A stretch of 37,959 nucleotides of DNA from the NCBI GenBank assembly GCA_013334565.1, contig JAAXXI010000018.1, forward strand, positions 1-37,959, read 5' to 3'. The notes below the pieces were generated by a model. The model was not told the origin of the DNA. It saw only the letters and a list, made by a program, of their open reading frames with translations, and searched no databases. The position numbers and the translations under genes are program-made. Positions 26,198-34,884 of the stretch are shown here, piece after piece (positions within the stretch are counted from its first letter, which is position 1; every line of letters starts with the position of its first letter). The stretch comes from Chlorobiaceae bacterium (lineage in GTDB: Bacteria > Bacteroidota > Chlorobiia > Chlorobiales > Chlorobiaceae).

Positions 26198-28228
26198 ATG
26201 TTTCAGAAGAAAAAGCTGATGACGCTCCATCCGAAATACCTCGGAGGTATCTTTGCCCTTTTCGTGCTTCTCTTTCTCGGCTCGGCGCTCTTCGAATACC
26301 ACTACCGCAAATCGGAGATCGAGCATATCATGCGCGAGGAGGCCGGCCTGCTCATGCATTCCCTCAGGGAAGGCGCCGAGAACGCTCTTGCGGGATACAA
26401 TGAAAACAGGGATCTCCTGACCGGAAGCCTCATCGACCAGCTCCGGCTCATCGACCGGCTCGACAGGCAACGCGAACTGACCTCTGCCGACCTCACCACC
26501 ATTGCCGGAAAGAGCGGCATCTACCGGCTCAACATCTTCGACCGCAACGGCAGGCGCATCGCCTTCAGTGCGCCACCTGACCATGCTCCGCTGCTGCGCG
26601 AGTGCAATCCCGACCTGTTCCTCCAGCCGGTGCTGTCCGGCGGGAAGGACTCACTGGTCGTCGGCATCCGTCAGAGCTTTTCCGGACGTGGACCGCGCCT
26701 GATAGCAGCCGTGAAGCGCAGCCGCGGCGGGGTCATCGCCGGGAATGCCGATGCGACAAGGCTGCTCGAACTGCGCAGCAGGATTGGCGTCGAGCAGCTT
26801 ATCCGGCGCATCGGGGCCGGTACGCCCGGGATCGCTTACATCATCTGGCAGGATTCCACCGGTGTGGTGGCCGCTACGCCGAACATGTCGAATAAAGCGG
26901 CAATCCTGCGGGACCCGTTCCTCGATTCGGCCATGAAGGGGGGCCTGCCGGTGACAAGGATGATCGACACCGGAGGCGTGAAGGTTTACGAAGTGGCGAG
27001 CCCGTTCTACCACGACATGACAAGCGAGGGGCTGCTGCGCATAGGGTTGAAACCCGATCATTTCACCACTGCCCTCGACAAGCTGCGGAACCGGCTGCTC
27101 ATGCTGGTCGGATTCATCGCTGTCGGAGGCCTCGTCCTGTTCAACCTCGTCATCGCCCGCAGGGACGAGGCAGCCGTCAGGGAGGCTTACCGCAGGGTAC
27201 AGACCTTTTCATCGGCCATTCTTGAAAATATGGCCGATGCGGTCGTGACGGTCGATGCCGACGGAATCGTGACTCTGGTCAACCGGCCGGCGGAAGCGCT
27301 CTTCCGGATATCCTCAAATGATGTTCAGGGAAAACCGGCGCGTGAGGTGTTTGCCGGTTGCCCCGAATTGCTTTCCGGTATCAGCTCGGCACGGGAGAGC
27401 GCATCGTTCAACCGCGAGTTCCCCTGCAGCGCGGACGGCAGGGAGCGGACGCTGGAAGGGAGCTTCAGCCTCATAGCCGGGAGAGGAGGGGGAAATGATG
27501 GGGTGATCGTGGTGCTTCGAGACCTGACGGAACATCGGGCGATGCGGCAGTTCATCGAACGGCAGGAAAAGCTCCGGGCAATGGGCGAGCTCGCTTCGGG
27601 CGTTGCCCATGAGATTCGCAATCCGCTGAACGCTATCGGGATCCTTGCCCAGCGTCTCGATATCGAATTTTCGCCGACCGCCGACGAACCCGAATACCGG
27701 CACCTCGTCCGGACCGTGGTCTCCGAGGTCCAGCGCGTCAATACCATCATCCAGCGGTTCCTGAAATTCGGCCGTCCGCCACGGCTTGTCCCCGAAAAAA
27801 CCGATCTCGACGATTTTGTCAGGAGTTACGCCGCCGTCTTGCAGTGCGAAGCTGAAAAAAAAGGTGTCGGGTTTACGGTCGAGGCCGGGAGCAATGCGAC
27901 GGTGATGATCGACAGGGAGCAGATGCAGCAGGTGCTGCTCAATATCGTCCGCAACGCCGTCGATGCCACCCCGCGAGGCGGAATCATCACCATCAGCGCA
28001 TACCGACGCGGCGAAAAGGTGGTGGTCGGGATTGCCGATACCGGGGCCGGGATTGCGGAAGGGCAGCTTTCGGAAATCTTCAACCTGTATTTTACCACCA
28101 GGGAGGAGGGGTCCGGCATGGGCCTGAGCATCGCCAACCAGATCGTCCACGCCCACGGCGGCGTCATAGAGGTTTCGAGCCGGGAAGGCGAGGGGAGCGT
28201 GTTCAGCGTCCTGCTGCCCACGGCATGA
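26198..28228 (+). CDS. NtrB-type sensor histidine kinase
   Basis: A membrane sensor kinase of 676 residues. A first helix near residues 15-35 and a second near 300-322 (LLMLVGFIAVGGLVLFNLVI) bracket a sensor domain of about 260 residues in the periplasm. A PAS domain follows (about 335-440), then HisKA with the phosphorylated His471 in GVAHEIRNPLN, and an HATPase domain with NIVRNAVDATP, GIADTGAGI and GSGMGLSIANQIVH. I use the ATG at 26198 because AAGGAGATAGG precedes it; one at 26177 is in frame. Its stop lies at the very start of the activator gene's frame. The ligand is unknown. Confidence 0.92.
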   Translation: MFQKKKLMTLHPKYLGGIFALFVLLFLGSALFEYHYRKSEIEHIMREEAGLLMHSLREGAENALAGYNENRDLLTGSLIDQLRLIDRLDRQRELTSADLTTIAGKSGIYRLNIFDRNGRRIAFSAPPDHAPLLRECNPDLFLQPVLSGGKDSLVVGIRQSFSGRGPRLIAAVKRSRGGVIAGNADATRLLELRSRIGVEQLIRRIGAGTPGIAYIIWQDSTGVVAATPNMSNKAAILRDPFLDSAMKGGLPVTRMIDTGGVKVYEVASPFYHDMTSEGLLRIGLKPDHFTTALDKLRNRLLMLVGFIAVGGLVLFNLVIARRDEAAVREAYRRVQTFSSAILENMADAVVTVDADGIVTLVNRPAEALFRISSNDVQGKPAREVFAGCPELLSGISSARESASFNREFPCSADGRERTLEGSFSLIAGRGGGNDGVIVVLRDLTEHRAMRQFIERQEKLRAMGELASGVAHEIRNPLNAIGILAQRLDIEFSPTADEPEYRHLVRTVVSEVQRVNTIIQRFLKFGRPPRLVPEKTDLDDFVRSYAAVLQCEAEKKGVGFTVEAGSNATVMIDREQMQQVLLNIVRNAVDATPRGGIITISAYRRGEKVVVGIADTGAGIAEGQLSEIFNLYFTTREEGSGMGLSIANQIVHAHGGVIEVSSREGEGSVFSVLLPTA

Positions 28229-28269
28229 GCGCAGTTTTTCATAACGACGGAAATCAGCAGGCCTGTACG

Positions 28270-29628
28270 ATGGATACTACCATACTTGTCGTCGAGGACG
28301 AGGTCGTTCAACTTGAAAGCATAGCGGGTTTTCTTGCAAAGCAGGGCTACAGGGTGCTGAAATCCCAGCGTCCGCAGAAGGCGCTTGACATCGCAGCCCA
28401 GGAAGCCGTCGATATCGTGCTGACGGATTTCAGGATGCCGGAAATGACCGGGGTCGAACTGCTTTCGGCACTGAAACAGCGCAACCCGGCTGTGGAGGTC
28501 ATCATCATGACCGCCTTCGGAAGCGTGGAATCGGCTATCGAGGCCATGAAGCTCGGTGCGGCCGATTACATCACCAAGCCGGTCGACCTTCACAGGCTGC
28601 AGACGACGATCCGCAACACCATCGAGCGCAACCGGCTCATCAGCGAAAACCGTCTTCTGAAGACCCAGCTTTCCGAACGCTTCGGCTTCAAAGGCATCGT
28701 TTCGCAATCCTCCGCCATGGCGCAGGTGATGAGCATTGCCGGCAGGGTGGCCGCCACCACCGCAACAGTGCTGATCACCGGAGAGACCGGCACCGGCAAG
28801 GAGCTTGTGGCTAAGGCCCTCCATTATTCGAGCCCCCGGAGCGGAAACCCCTTTGTCGCGGTCAATTGCGCGGCGCTGCCGGAAACCCTGCTCGAAAGCG
28901 AACTCTTCGGCCATGAGAAAGGAGCATTCACCGGTGCGGACAAGCTGCGCAGGGGACGGTTCGAGAGTGCGCAGGGCGGTACCCTGTTTATCGACGAAGT
29001 GGGGGAAATCCCGCTCTCCCTGCAGGTCAAACTGCTCAGGGTGCTGCAGGAGAAGACGTTCGAACGGGTCGGCAGTTCCGCTCCGCAGGCGGCCGATGTC
29101 AGGATCGTTGCCGCCACCAACCGCGACCTGGAGTCGATGGTGCGCGACGGTTCGTTCCGCGCCGATCTCTATTACCGGCTCAATGTCGTTTCCATCCGGA
29201 TCCCGCCGCTACGGGAGCGCCGCGACGACATCCCTCCCCTGGTCGATGCCTTCCTCAAACGGTTCAGTGGGGAGTACGGCAAGCAGGTCGAGGGTTTATC
29301 AAGGGAGGCTATGGATGCCCTGATGAAATACAGCTATCCGGGCAATGTCCGCGAACTTGAAAATATCGTCCAGCAGTCCATCGTACTTTCGCGTTCACCG
29401 GTCATCACCAGGGAGGACCTTCCCTACAGGGTTTTCGATCCCTGTCCCGAATGCGACACTCCGGAGGGGCAGCAGGGGAGTTTCACGGAGAAGGTCATGG
29501 CGTTCGAGCGGGAAATGATCCTCGGTGCCCTGGAGGAGGCCGGGAATGTCCAGACGAGGGCGGCGGAAATACTCGGCATTAGCGAACGGCACCTTCGCTA
29601 CAAGCTGAAAAAATACGGGATGAAATGA
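28270..29628 (+). CDS. NtrC-family sigma-54 activator (response regulator)
   Basis: The 452-residue regulator has three domains. The receiver carries Asp53 as phosphate acceptor (LTDFRMPEMTG). An AAA+ ATPase with Walker A at about 171-178 (GETGTGKE), the sigma-54 contact loop GAFTGA at 218-223 and Walker B (GGTLFIDEVGEI) follows. At the end is a Fis-type HTH (RAAEILGISERHLRYKLKKY). An ATG at 28225 overlaps the kinase stop by four bases and is in frame. I prefer 28270 because the receiver fold and Asp53 then fall at normal positions. The nearest sigma-54 promoter candidate is at 24628, in front of the cytochrome gene, and a second precedes hupS. Confidence 0.94.
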   Translation: MDTTILVVEDEVVQLESIAGFLAKQGYRVLKSQRPQKALDIAAQEAVDIVLTDFRMPEMTGVELLSALKQRNPAVEVIIMTAFGSVESAIEAMKLGAADYITKPVDLHRLQTTIRNTIERNRLISENRLLKTQLSERFGFKGIVSQSSAMAQVMSIAGRVAATTATVLITGETGTGKELVAKALHYSSPRSGNPFVAVNCAALPETLLESELFGHEKGAFTGADKLRRGRFESAQGGTLFIDEVGEIPLSLQVKLLRVLQEKTFERVGSSAPQAADVRIVAATNRDLESMVRDGSFRADLYYRLNVVSIRIPPLRERRDDIPPLVDAFLKRFSGEYGKQVEGLSREAMDALMKYSYPGNVRELENIVQQSIVLSRSPVITREDLPYRVFDPCPECDTPEGQQGSFTEKVMAFEREMILGALEEAGNVQTRAAEILGISERHLRYKLKKYGMK

Positions 29629-29689
29629 TCCCTGCGCAGGCCTGGTGGATTATCCGGTGTGGCTGATGGGGCGGGGAAGCAGGAAGGAA

Positions 29690-29726
29690 TAAAAAAAAAC
29701 AGGCCCGGTTGTGTTTCCGGGCCTGT
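29690..29726 (-). terminator. Terminator of the csgG-like gene
   Basis: A perfect 10-bp stem (ACAGGCCCGG / CCGGGCCTGT) on the minus strand runs into about nine T residues. On the plus strand it could also stop the activator transcript, though with a weaker T run. Confidence 0.85.
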
Positions 29727-29748
29727 CTGTTTGTAAATGAACCGGGCA

Positions 29749-30477
29749 TTATTGCAGATCGATCGACCCTTTGGTCCTCTCCCTGCGGTTGTATTCCTTC
29801 TGGTTGTACTCATCCATGCAGCCGCTGTTCTTGCCTTCGATCAGCGAGCACTGGAGGTAGTCGACAATTTCGATGATGCAGGCCCTGATAGCCTTGCCGA
29901 CCGGGGTGTTGTTGTACTGGCCGAGGTGGCCTCCGAATCCTCCGCGGTAGACGCCGACGCTGACGCCGCTGGATTTCGATGTGGCTTCGACGGTACGGGC
30001 ATCATAGATTTCGCCGGTGGTGACATCGATAACTTTCAGGTCTACGGCCATGTAGGCCTTGTCCTGCCTTCCGCCAACGCTGAACCCCCTGAAGGAGATT
30101 CCGCCGCCGCCGCCGCTCGTGTTCTCTTCAAAAGCGGAAACGGTTGCTGCAACCAGGTATTTCGCGCCGGTGATTTTGCCGAGTCTGGATCTTGTAGCGG
30201 GATTGACCCTGCCCGAAGCGCCGAGGTTCTGTTCGGTGATGACGGCATCGAGCTCCTTGCGTTCGAGCACGCGGAAGCTGTTGGTCGCCGCAAGTTCGGA
30301 AATGAGCATGTCCTGCAAATCGGTTCCGACACCGCCCGACCACCATGCGGCGGAGGTGTTGTTGGTGAAGCGCAGGATGCCGAGACGGGGTTTTTCCGAG
30401 TAGCTCTGGGCATATCCCTGCGAGATCAGCGAGACACAGAGCAGGAAGAGGGAGAAGAGCAATACTTTGATTTTCAT
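29749..30477 (-). CDS. CsgG/HfaB-family protein
   Basis: The 242-residue precursor has a Sec signal peptide (cleavage after about GYAQS near residue 25) without a lipobox Cys, unlike true CsgG lipoproteins. The fold features RLGILRFTNNT, DLQDMLISELAATNSFRVLE, and the Asp-x-Lys-Val-Ile-Asp strand (VDLKVIDVTTGEIYDA) match the CsgG family. These proteins occur in curli secretion and in many uncharacterised envelope systems. A Gly-rich loop (SGGGGG) lies mid-protein. I start at 30477 because GGAGG lies just upstream. No curli genes are nearby, so the role is open. Confidence 0.82.
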   Translation of the reverse strand: MKIKVLLFSLFLLCVSLISQGYAQSYSEKPRLGILRFTNNTSAAWWSGGVGTDLQDMLISELAATNSFRVLERKELDAVITEQNLGASGRVNPATRSRLGKITGAKYLVAATVSAFEENTSGGGGGISFRGFSVGGRQDKAYMAVDLKVIDVTTGEIYDARTVEATSKSSGVSVGVYRGGFGGHLGQYNNTPVGKAIRACIIEIVDYLQCSLIEGKNSGCMDEYNQKEYNRRERTKGSIDLQ

Positions 30478-30702
30478 AATTGACCTCCGGATTGGTAGTG
30501 TTTGATGGCAAGCTTTCGGGCACATTCCTTAAGGTATGACAGATAAAAGGAAAACCAAAGCGTCAAAGGATCGCCTCGACGGTTAACCGGCATTTTCCCA
30601 AGCCTTTACGTACTGCTGGAGCGCTAACCCGCGGTGAATACCGGCTCCTGCCCTAATTTGCAAAACAGGATTGATTTGGTCAAGTTTATTTGGAAAAAAC
30701 AT

Positions 30703-30849
30703 GGGTAATAGGTAATGGGTAATGGGTAATGGAAAGTGGGGACACTGAGTGCTGAGGACTGAGTGCTGAGGACTGAGTGCTGAGGACTGAGTGCTGAGTG
30801 CTGAGGACTGAGGACTGAGGACTGAGGACTGAGGACTGAGGACTGGGAA
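30703..30849. repeat. Heptamer array 1 (21 units in register)
   Basis: Twenty-one consecutive 7-bp units fit without a slip: GGGTAAT-type units (four, one as AGGTAAT), two transition units, then fourteen CTGAGTG/CTGAGGA units (5 and 9) and CTGGGAA. It occupies part of the csgG/SWIM intergenic region (30526-31306). The stretch before it (30526-30702) shows nothing I can assign beyond the csgG-like leader. Confidence 0.9.
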
Positions 30850-30853
30850 AGAT

Positions 30854-30952
30854 AGCCCCGTAGGGGCGGGATATTGGTAGCCAGGGGTGTCAGCCCCTGG
30901 GTTGGAGGAGCAAAAAAATTTGGGTTTCAGCCCCGCAGGGGCGGGATGTTGG
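30854..30952. repeat. 99-bp hairpin element, copy 1
   Basis: It contains three GC hairpins: AGCCCCG-TA-GGGGC, CCAGGGGTG with CAGCCCCTGG, and CAGCCCCGCAGGGGCGG. A second copy of the same length, about 90% identical, is at 36643-36741. It begins directly after heptamer array 1. Confidence 0.88.
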
Positions 30953-30980
30953 AAGTGGGGAATGGGAAGTGGGCTGTCCT

Positions 30981-31015
30981 CGTTGCTCATTGCTCATCGC
31001 TCGTTGCTCACCTCC
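30981..31015. repeat. GCTCATT-type heptamers
   Basis: Five 7-bp units (CGTTGCT, CATTGCT, CATCGCT, CGTTGCT, CACCTCC) follow the 99-bp element and a short run of GGAAGTG-type units. Confidence 0.7.
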
Positions 31016-31092
31016 CGAAGTATTTTTCAGCCAGAATCGTTTCTATGGAGCTTTTCTGCTGTTGACGTTAGGGGAAAACGTCCGGGAGCTTT

Positions 31093-31218
31093 CACTCAGT
31101 CCTGAGTCCTCAGCACTCAGTCCTGAATTCCCCCACTCTCCACTTTCCACTTTCCAGCCCCCAGTCCTGAGTCCTCAGCCCTAAGTCCTGAATTCCCCTT
31201 GCTCGTCGCTCACCTCCC
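31093..31218. repeat. Heptamer array 2 (18 units in register)
   Basis: Eighteen consecutive 7-bp units such as TCCTGAG, TCCTCAG, ACTTTCC, AGTCCTG and CTTGCTC stay in one register across a full change of base composition. This strand is the complement of the array 1 motif. Confidence 0.85.
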
Positions 31219-31306
31219 GAAACCTTTTTTCAACCGAGATCGCTTTTAATGAAGCTTTCGGCAGTTGAGGACACGGAGCAATGTTCCGGGGTTTTGGTAG
31301 ATGCGG

Positions 31307-33010
31307 TCAGACTTTGTCCAGTTCTTCCATCAGGGCTTTGCGTTGCGGATATTTCGAACGCAAAGCAAGGATCAGTTCGTTTGTTTTTCCTCTGCCCCCA
31401 AGTTTGACCATTCTCCGAAGGTACCTGCAGGCATGCTGATAATGGTTCCTCCCGATATGGTTGACAAGGTACTCCGCAACGGCATCGGCGTAAAGCGCAA
31501 CCAGAGGAGCGGAGTGTTTTTCGGCAAGGACGCTTTCATATTGTGAGATCGTGTGCAGATCTGGTGATTCGCTGACAAGCTGCAGCAGCCGGTCAACCCA
31601 TCCCTCCCTGATGCAGATAGCCGCAATCAGGTCTCTGGAATGCCAGTATTTTTTGTCTCCGGCGATTTCTGCGACAAGGTTTTCCGCATACCGTACCCAC
31701 ATCTCTGGTTCAACCTGCTGTTTCAGGATTGCATAATAATCCTGTGCAGGCCTGAAATTTTCAATGAACAGTTTCCGGGCATACTGAAGGATAGCTTCCC
31801 GGTCACCCTGTGCCTGCGCAATTTTGAGGAGCCAGTCATACCAGTCGTCGACCAGTCCCGGTCGGTCCTTCCGGTCATACTCGATGCCGTCTCTGGCTAA
31901 AGAGGCGGCTTTACTGAATTCACTCCGTTCCATTGCAAGCTGTATCGCTCTCCTGCGCAATTTCGGATTGACGAGGTGTGTTTCGAGGTAGGCTTCGGCG
32001 GCTTTCATGCCTTTTGTTCTCGCGATGAGCCCGAACATGATGTCCTGGGTTTCTTCACCGGTATAATCGGATCCCTTTTCTCCGTCAAGTTCTCTGGTCA
32101 GGTCTTCGATCTCCTTGTCGGTGACGGCAAGTTGCGCGGCCATGCGAAGCATGCTGACATGCCAGTCCCAGCCGGAATAAAGCTTTTTGTGAACGGCTTT
32201 CAGGCAATAATCGAGCAGGAGCTTTCTGATATTTTCCTGAGGGGCGGACTCCGCAATCGAAAAGAGCATATCGCATGCAGTATGGATACAGTTCCCGATA
32301 GACCCGTCGCTGTCGTCGGAATACTGCAGGGCTGCAACCATCTGTTCCATGATTGCGGTGCAGATGGAAATAACGCCCGGATAATTATGGCTGTCAAGAT
32401 GTTTTTGCGCTACACGCAACAGTTCGCTGACCGCTTCAGCTACACGGTTCGAGGTTGACCAGCTGATAAATCCGGTCCTGTCTTTTGCGCTGCGGAGTAT
32501 CGATTGCAATTGTGTCACGAAGGACCCTTTCGATTCATCGGAGCCGTGTCCTGCAAATGAAGCAAGGAGGATGTTCCTGAACGGGATATTCACGGTTGCC
32601 TGTTCGCGCACGAACTGTTGAAGCTCCTCATGGCCGATGCTGTCGAGAGCCTCGTCGATACGTTCGGCAACGGTTTTGCGCTTTGAGGGTTTTTTGACGT
32701 CCGAAGTGCCGGTGCGTGCAGGTTTTTTCTTCATGCCCGGAGTGTCCTGCTGCAGGTGAAACAGCACGGCTGCCACATGTTTGCATACCGGCCCCATGTC
32801 GTAGGGGCAACTGCAGAGATGTTCGGTTACGGTCCCGTTGGCAATGACCAGCTTTACGGTATACGTTTCCGTACCCTCTACGACGGCTTTATACTTTCCC
32901 GGTCCGGTTTCTTCCGGTTCATGAACCTTACCCTTCCTGAAATATGCCAGCCCGCGCTTCGGCATGGTATCGTCGATGTATTCGTCAAACCTGTTCAGAG
33001 GGATATGCAT
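31307..33010 (-). CDS. SWIM zinc-finger protein
   Basis: The 567-residue protein opens with a SWIM zinc-finger domain: Cys66, Cys68, Cys76 and His78 in HLCSCPYDMGPVCKH. The zinc site is complete. A Lys/Arg-rich linker (about 95-115) follows. The remaining 450 residues are helical and resemble HEAT/TPR-like solenoid repeats, with phrases such as AIQLAMERSEF, AILQYARKLFIENF and HACRYLRRMVKLGG. SWIM domains bind DNA or protein; no catalytic domain such as a Snf2 helicase is fused or adjacent. The gene stands between two repeat-rich spacers and its role is unknown. Confidence 0.85.
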   Translation of the reverse strand: MHIPLNRFDEYIDDTMPKRGLAYFRKGKVHEPEETGPGKYKAVVEGTETYTVKLVIANGTVTEHLCSCPYDMGPVCKHVAAVLFHLQQDTPGMKKKPARTGTSDVKKPSKRKTVAERIDEALDSIGHEELQQFVREQATVNIPFRNILLASFAGHGSDESKGSFVTQLQSILRSAKDRTGFISWSTSNRVAEAVSELLRVAQKHLDSHNYPGVISICTAIMEQMVAALQYSDDSDGSIGNCIHTACDMLFSIAESAPQENIRKLLLDYCLKAVHKKLYSGWDWHVSMLRMAAQLAVTDKEIEDLTRELDGEKGSDYTGEETQDIMFGLIARTKGMKAAEAYLETHLVNPKLRRRAIQLAMERSEFSKAASLARDGIEYDRKDRPGLVDDWYDWLLKIAQAQGDREAILQYARKLFIENFRPAQDYYAILKQQVEPEMWVRYAENLVAEIAGDKKYWHSRDLIAAICIREGWVDRLLQLVSESPDLHTISQYESVLAEKHSAPLVALYADAVAEYLVNHIGRNHYQHACRYLRRMVKLGGRGKTNELILALRSKYPQRKALMEELDKV

Positions 33011-33217
33011 CGCTGTTATTCGGGGTGATGTTTGATAAGTTTGCTTGGGCTATCCATGATCTCATGGAAGCCGGGACGATGACCCTGCATGTTTCCGCAA
33101 ATATCCTGCTATTGCACGAACTTTCATAATGTCATCGTTTCGATGCATGCCCGGTATGACTGTAAATCGTTTGTTTGGGTTTGTTCAGGTAAAGGGTGTT
33201 CGAGGTTCAAGGCAGAT

Positions 33218-33575
33218 GATTTCCAGGTCGGCATCATTGCAGTTTACCGATCCTCAGCCCTCAGTCCTTTTTTCAGTGCTGAGTGCTAAGTGCTCAGGAC
33301 TAAGCATTTTTTCCTTACCAAGTCCTGAATCCTGAGTGTCCCCACCCCCACTCTCCACTTTCCACTTTCCAGCCCCAAGCACCCGGCCCCCAGCCCTCAG
33401 TCCTGAGTCCTCAGTGTCCCCACTTTCCACTTTCTACTTTCCACTTTCCATCACCCAGCCCTCAGCACTCAGTCCTGAATTCCCCTTGCTCATCGCAGCA
33501 TATGGTTGCACGGACAATGGTTTTCAAAATCTGTTTTTCAGATTCGGCGGCATGGAAGAGCTTCCGTCGCTGCTG
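33218..33575. repeat. Direct duplication, copy A (array plus higA fragment)
   Basis: About 358 bp that recur at 34279-34636. It starts at ATTTCCAGGTCGGCATCATT, runs through degenerate heptamers (such as TCCACTT, CTGAGTC, TTTCCAC) and ends in a 3' fragment of higA. The segment 33011-33217 before it holds nothing I can assign, so the whole spacer is non-coding apart from the higA relic. Confidence 0.85.
33504..33575 (-). pseudogene. higA 3' fragment (relic)
   Basis: Read on the minus strand, these 72 bases match the last 24 or so codons of the intact higA at 36880-37200 (from around WELFHAAESEKQ to the end) with several mismatches. No start or HTH remains. It lies at the right end of duplication copy A. 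Confidence 0.75.
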
Positions 33576-33603
33576 TTGTCAAAAAACAGGAATCATGCCG
33601 GGA

Positions 33604-33948
33604 TCAAATTCCGTCTCCGATTTCGACGACAGGCTCGCCTGCCTGTAACATGTCAATCGCTTTCTGCAACGATTTTTCCAGAACTTCTCTCATTTTTGCA
33701 TTCGAGGTATTTCCACAGGTGATCCAGATAATCTTTGGTGGTGGTCCATACTTATCGACAAGCCGCAAAAAATCCGAATCTTTGCTCATGATGATGGACT
33801 CAGCCTTTTTTGCTGACTCGAAAATTGTTCTGTCGTCTGCATGTTGCAAGTTCAGCGAACTTATGGACCTTGCCCTGATTTGAGGATAACTACGATTTAT
33901 CCATGCTGCTATGGAGGGGGAGAGGTGTGCATCGATCCAGATGGTCAT
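33604..33948 (-). CDS. DUF5615 PIN-like protein (putative toxin)
   Basis: DUF5615 proteins are PIN-domain-like nucleases, often found as the toxin partner of DUF433 proteins. The 114-residue product has the N-terminal acidic strand WIDAHLSPSIA, a middle ADDRTIFESAKK and IIMSKDSDFLRL with further acidic residues, and a GPPPKIIWITCGN block. All are typical of the family. Its start overlaps the DUF433 stop by four bases, so the pair is translationally coupled, antitoxin first. The pair sits between two direct copies of a 358-bp repeat. Confidence 0.85.
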   Translation of the reverse strand: MTIWIDAHLSPSIAAWINRSYPQIRARSISSLNLQHADDRTIFESAKKAESIIMSKDSDFLRLVDKYGPPPKIIWITCGNTSNAKMREVLEKSLQKAIDMLQAGEPVVEIGDGI

Positions 33949-34169
33949 GCGGCAATGACGGGGTGATCGAGTTTCCTGCTCGCATATTTGAGGGCAGCAA
34001 GAATATCTTCTTTTTCAAGGTCCGGTAATTCCTGTAGAACTTCATCCGGTCCGAGTCCCGTTGCAAGAAGATCGAGAATATCGATTACCCTAATACGCAA
34101 TCCGCGAATGCAGGGGCGTCCCCCGCACTGCTCAGGATTTATCGTAATCCTTTTTTCCCATTCATTCAT
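33945..34169 (-). CDS. DUF433 protein (putative antitoxin)
   Basis: The 74-residue protein carries the DUF433 core: RITINPEQCGGRPCIRGLRI followed by a compact helical domain (VIDILDLLATGLGPDEVLQE, then LPDLEKEDILAALKYAS). The fold is a small winged or HTH-like unit thought to act as antitoxin and autoregulator. It is first in the pair, with its 3' end overlapping the DUF5615 gene by four bases. Transcription would start in the 34170-34278 spacer, which is AT-rich. Confidence 0.87.
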   Translation of the reverse strand: MNEWEKRITINPEQCGGRPCIRGLRIRVIDILDLLATGLGPDEVLQELPDLEKEDILAALKYASRKLDHPVIAA

Positions 34170-34278
34170 TGTTACAGAGTAATAAAATGTTTATCAACCC
34201 AAATATATCTGAAATCAACCTTGAAAATCGAATAAAAGTGCTAATGAAGCACCATCAGGTTTATAAGCCGGAAACGAC

Positions 34279-34636
34279 GATTTTCAGGTCGGCATCATTG
34301 CAGATTACCGATCCTCATTCCTCAGTCCTGAGTCCTTTTTTCAGTGCTGAGTGCTCAGGACTAAGCTTTTTTTCCTTACCAAGTCCTGAATCCTGAGTGT
34401 CCCCACCCCCACTTTCCACTTTCCAGCCCCCAGCACCCGGCCCCCAGTCCTCAGCACTCAGTCCTGAGTCCTCAGTGTCCCCACTCTCCACTTTCCACCC
34501 CCCAGCCCCCAGTCCTGAGTCCTCAGCACTCAGTCCTGAATTCCCCTTGCTCATCGCAGCATATGGTTGCAGGAACAATGGTTTTCAATATCTGTTTTTC
34601 AGATTCGGTGGCATGGAAGAGCTCCCACCGCTTCTG
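34279..34636. repeat. Direct duplication, copy B (array plus higA part)
   Basis: The second copy of the 358-bp segment. It begins ATTTTCAGGTCGGCATCATT, has a heptamer array with small unit differences from copy A, and ends inside the decayed higA copy, which here continues further. Confidence 0.85.
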
Positions 34637-34822
34637 GAGGTTCATCCAGAAATCGGGTGTGTTTCCCCTTTTTTATCCATTGATAATCTCGTTGACACGC
34701 TGAAAGGGAACATGGATGGAATCGGCAAGCTTGCGCTGCGAGATTCCCATGGGTATGAGGAATTCCTCGAGCAGCATTTCTCCCGGATGCGTCGGGATTC
34801 TGTTTGACGGTATGCGTGGCAT
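34565..34822 (-). pseudogene. higA pseudogene with 39-bp deletion
   Basis: On the minus strand the first 49 codons (from ATG at 34822) are nearly identical to the intact higA product, through the HTH start (ISQRKLADSIHVPFQR) to IING. A 39-bp deletion (13 codons) joins to a TAA stop, then the original frame resumes (NTPDFWMNLQ...) to the end. The deletion is in frame but creates the stop at its edge. The result would be a 49-residue peptide. No higB remnant is found next to it. Confidence 0.85.
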
Positions 34823-34884
34823 GGTCTTGAAATGTTATTCCTGCGGCAAAGGCCACCAGCTACTGGCGGCCAATGGATTTGTCC

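Noticed and set aside
27314..28914. Long minus-strand frames opposite the kinase and activator genes
   Set aside because: Both plus-strand genes have complete motif sets; the antisense frames do not.
30583..30990. 135-codon minus-strand frame across heptamer array 1 and the hairpin element
   Set aside because: Its translation is a repetition of Ser-Pro-Gln-Ser-Ser words made by the repeats, plus the translated hairpin element; not a gene.
30703..31218. CRISPR array
   Set aside because: The units are 7 bp with no spacers of constant length and no cas gene is near.
33336..33722. 128-codon plus-strand frame in duplication copy A, and its counterpart at 34397-34807
   Set aside because: Low-complexity translation of heptamer arrays running into the antisense of higA remnants.
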